Assembly: GCA_934371915.1 (NCBI GenBank)
Contig: CAKROE010000118.1
Coordinates: 1-5,846 of the forward strand
Length of the DNA: 5,846 bases
Reading direction: 5' to 3'
From: an uncultured Blautia sp.
Lineage (GTDB): Bacteria > Bacillota > Clostridia > Lachnospirales > Lachnospiraceae
Part shown: piece after piece, positions 5,845-5,846 of the stretch
Layout: the number at the start of each line of letters is the position of its first letter
How positions within the stretch are numbered: the first letter of the stretch is position 1
Notes under the pieces: model-generated
What the model was told of the DNA's origin: nothing
Database searches by the model: none
The model's input: the letters and a program-made list of their open reading frames with translations, nothing else
Translations under genes and position numbers: made by a program

Positions 5845-5846
5845 CA

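Noticed and set aside
5801..5846. plus-strand ATG open to the right edge
   Set aside because: No ribosome-binding site or clear promoter lies before it, and the open length is too short to distinguish from chance.
1..5846. Search by eye for CRISPR repeats, tRNA genes, transposases, direct repeats and attachment sites
   Set aside because: No regularly spaced repeats, cloverleaf-like segments, transposase or integrase motifs or flanking inverted repeats were seen.

Overview
The window is a low-GC stretch, read almost entirely on the minus strand. It looks like a gut-type Firmicute/Clostridia (Lachnospiraceae-like) chromosome. The reasons are AT-rich intergenic DNA, strong purine-rich Shine-Dalgarno sites (GGGAGG, AAGGAG, GAGGAG), tightly packed genes and the protein styles. 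No mobile element, CRISPR array, rRNA or tRNA was seen. The taxonomic guess is inference only.

Layout, in the direction of transcription (high to low coordinates): a rho-independent terminator (5750-5782) closes an unseen upstream gene. An AT-rich control region follows, with a consensus -10 box and a near-perfect 19-bp palindrome (5661-5679). A run of seven closely spaced minus-strand genes comes next: a TetR-family regulator (4945-5586), a GPH-type sodium/proton-sugar symporter (3553-4920), a serine alpha/beta hydrolase of the lysophospholipase type (2524-3519), a class I SAM methyltransferase (1908-2504), a SprT-like zinc metalloprotease with a C-terminal PcrA-type Tudor/SH3 domain (1167-1889), a small SH3-like protein that appears frameshifted (899-1129, continuing in another frame to 766), and an HD-domain phosphohydrolase (270-776). 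After a 64-nt gap comes the 5' end of a YfcC-like membrane transporter (cut at the window edge, 1-205).

Gaps between the seven genes are 17 to 37 nt, or overlaps if the frameshifted reading is accepted, and I see no internal terminator. They probably form one transcript controlled by the TetR repressor through the palindrome just downstream of the predicted start of transcription. The first three genes make a plausible substrate-responsive module: regulator, importer and intracellular esterase/lipase. The next four look like housekeeping or nucleic-acid-related functions that may simply be co-transcribed.

The most interesting points are the SprT protease fused to a domain resembling the RNA-polymerase-binding C-terminus of PcrA/UvrD, the small SH3-like gene next to it that is split by an apparent 1-nt frameshift, and the TetR operator.
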